This document shows, in pieces, positions 62,922-64,000 of a stretch of 64,000 nucleotides of DNA. Source of the DNA: Myoxocephalus aenaeus (lineage: Eukaryota > Chordata > Actinopteri > Perciformes > Cottidae). Within the stretch, counting starts at the first letter, position 1. Each line of letters starts with the position of its first letter. A program made the position numbers and the translations under genes. The stretch spans positions 5,428,001-5,492,000 of the forward strand of contig JBAMJR010000170.1 of NCBI GenBank assembly GCA_038501785.1, in the 5' to 3' direction. The notes beneath the pieces are model-generated. The model had not been told where the DNA came from. It made no database searches and saw nothing but the letters and a program-made list of their open reading frames with translations.

Positions 62922-64000
62922 ACATTAACACGTCTCCCTGACACACCCAGTCTGTAAATCAACATTTTGCTTAAGGGTCCTAATCCATAAAGCATGATGC
63001 TAAACACCTGCTCTTCACTACATTCAGGGTTGTTTTCTAAGAAATGGTTCAGGTCTGGATTCCACACTAGCATGCTAAGTATTCTCCATAACCAACTGAT
63101 CTTCAGCGTCCCAATATTTTGGAAAAGTATCGCTTCATACTATATATTCATAATTGATATCTTAAAAAACACAAGAATGTTGATCCATTGCTATCCTCTA
63201 ATATGTTTCTAAACACCAACAATGAGCCACGAAACAAAGGAAAAGTACACTGAAATTCTTAAAGATATATAGTTCTTTCTCTGTTGCACCATAAGAAGTC
63301 CAATCATGTGTGTATGTGTGTGTGTGTGTTTAAAAAAAAATCCAAAATAAACCTTGTATCCGCTAAACCTTGGCCCAGTCTCAAATGGCTCTATGTCTAA
63401 GAATTAATGATGGCAAAGAGGATAAAAATGAGGAGGGATCAACACTGCAATCCAAATAAGGTTCCCCCAGGAGACGGTTCTGGTTCACCACCCATCATCC
63501 CAACAGCTGTTTTACAAGAAATGGCAGTAGAGCCAACCCTGTCCCCTTAATTTCAATATAATCAATGAAGAATCAAACTGGTTTCTACAACGTGTGTGTT
63601 ACTTGTCTGCACAAAGCTGTGTAACTGAATCTACTTGATACATATCAGCATTAGAAAAGAACATTTTCCTGTACTCATTCCACTTGCCCCAGCACACTGA
63701 CATCTTTGTTCAGTTGTTACCAAAGGACAACAATTGGAATATGCCATTCCTGCCCAAGAGCAGAGGGAGAATACAAGGAGATTGGGTAGCTGAAATCAAG
63801 TCTCACGTCATCTTAGATCCTTCAAATTAGTGTTATAGGTCAAGTTAAATCTACACTCATGAACCTTGTCCTAAATTAGTAACAGTAATTATTAATAATG
63901 TATTATATAAATATCCCTAAAAAGCTACAGATCATTATACCTTTAGGTAAAACCCAAGACGCTTTTGAACAGCAAAGTAACTTAGGTTCAATGTGGGCCT

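Larger units (their letters stand above)
46213..64000. other. Intergenic region downstream of hibadh (predicted evx1/hoxa side)
   Basis: No exon chain, RNA gene or long credible ORF could be found in 17.8 kb. It contains the foldback element 46336-46733, a repeat fragment 57775-57875, retroelement-like stretches (58370-58800, 59815-60345), CA/GT tracts, and non-repetitive CpG-containing blocks (47960-48340, 49130-49620, 50085-50310, 54560-54720, 60880-61420). Confidence 0.7.

Overview
The window is nuclear DNA from a vertebrate, almost certainly a ray-finned (teleost) fish and plausibly a percomorph. Genes are split into many short exons with GT-AG introns. The DNA is very rich in long (CA)n/(GT)n tracts, and several dispersed repeats of types common in teleost genomes are recognisable. 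There is no prokaryotic, organellar or viral gene content.

Layout. (1) 1-~2465: non-coding end of a plus-strand transcript closing with AATAAA at 2446-2451. By synteny this is most likely the 3' UTR of jazf1; its coding part lies outside the window. (2) ~2535-~24000, minus strand: a complete tax1bp1 gene with 16 coding exons (22409 down to 3833) joining without a frame break into 948 codons plus stop. It carries an N-terminal SKICH domain, an LVV LC3-type motif, a long coiled coil and two C-terminal zinc fingers. (3) ~23560-24468: a divergent promoter shared by tax1bp1 and hibadh. (4) 24469-44990, plus strand: a complete hibadh gene (8 exons, 329 aa), mitochondrial 3-hydroxyisobutyrate dehydrogenase of valine breakdown, with a poly(A) signal at 46189-46194. 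(5) 46.2-64 kb: no coding gene that I can support; it holds repeats, microsatellites and several non-repetitive blocks that could be regulatory.

The order jazf1 (convergent) - tax1bp1 - hibadh (divergent) matches the vertebrate HOXA flank JAZF1-TAX1BP1-HIBADH-EVX1-HOXA13. The right end of the window should therefore point toward evx1 and a hoxa cluster (inference). In tetrapods this flank is the distal regulatory landscape of HoxA, so the non-coding blocks in the hibadh introns and in 46-64 kb are candidate hox enhancers. Only comparison with other genomes can decide that.

Most striking observations: a tax1bp1 intron (7926-10836) that starts with GTAAGA followed directly by (CA)28 and ends with (GT)40 followed by CTGTAG, so complementary repeats sit against both splice sites and the usual polypyrimidine tract is absent; loss of both PPxY tyrosines in the TAX1BP1 zinc fingers; a perfect TGACAGCTGTCA palindrome 30 bp upstream of the hibadh start codon; and a foldback element with ~100-bp inverted arms just downstream of hibadh. 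All calls come from reading the sequence and remembered family knowledge; no database search was run.
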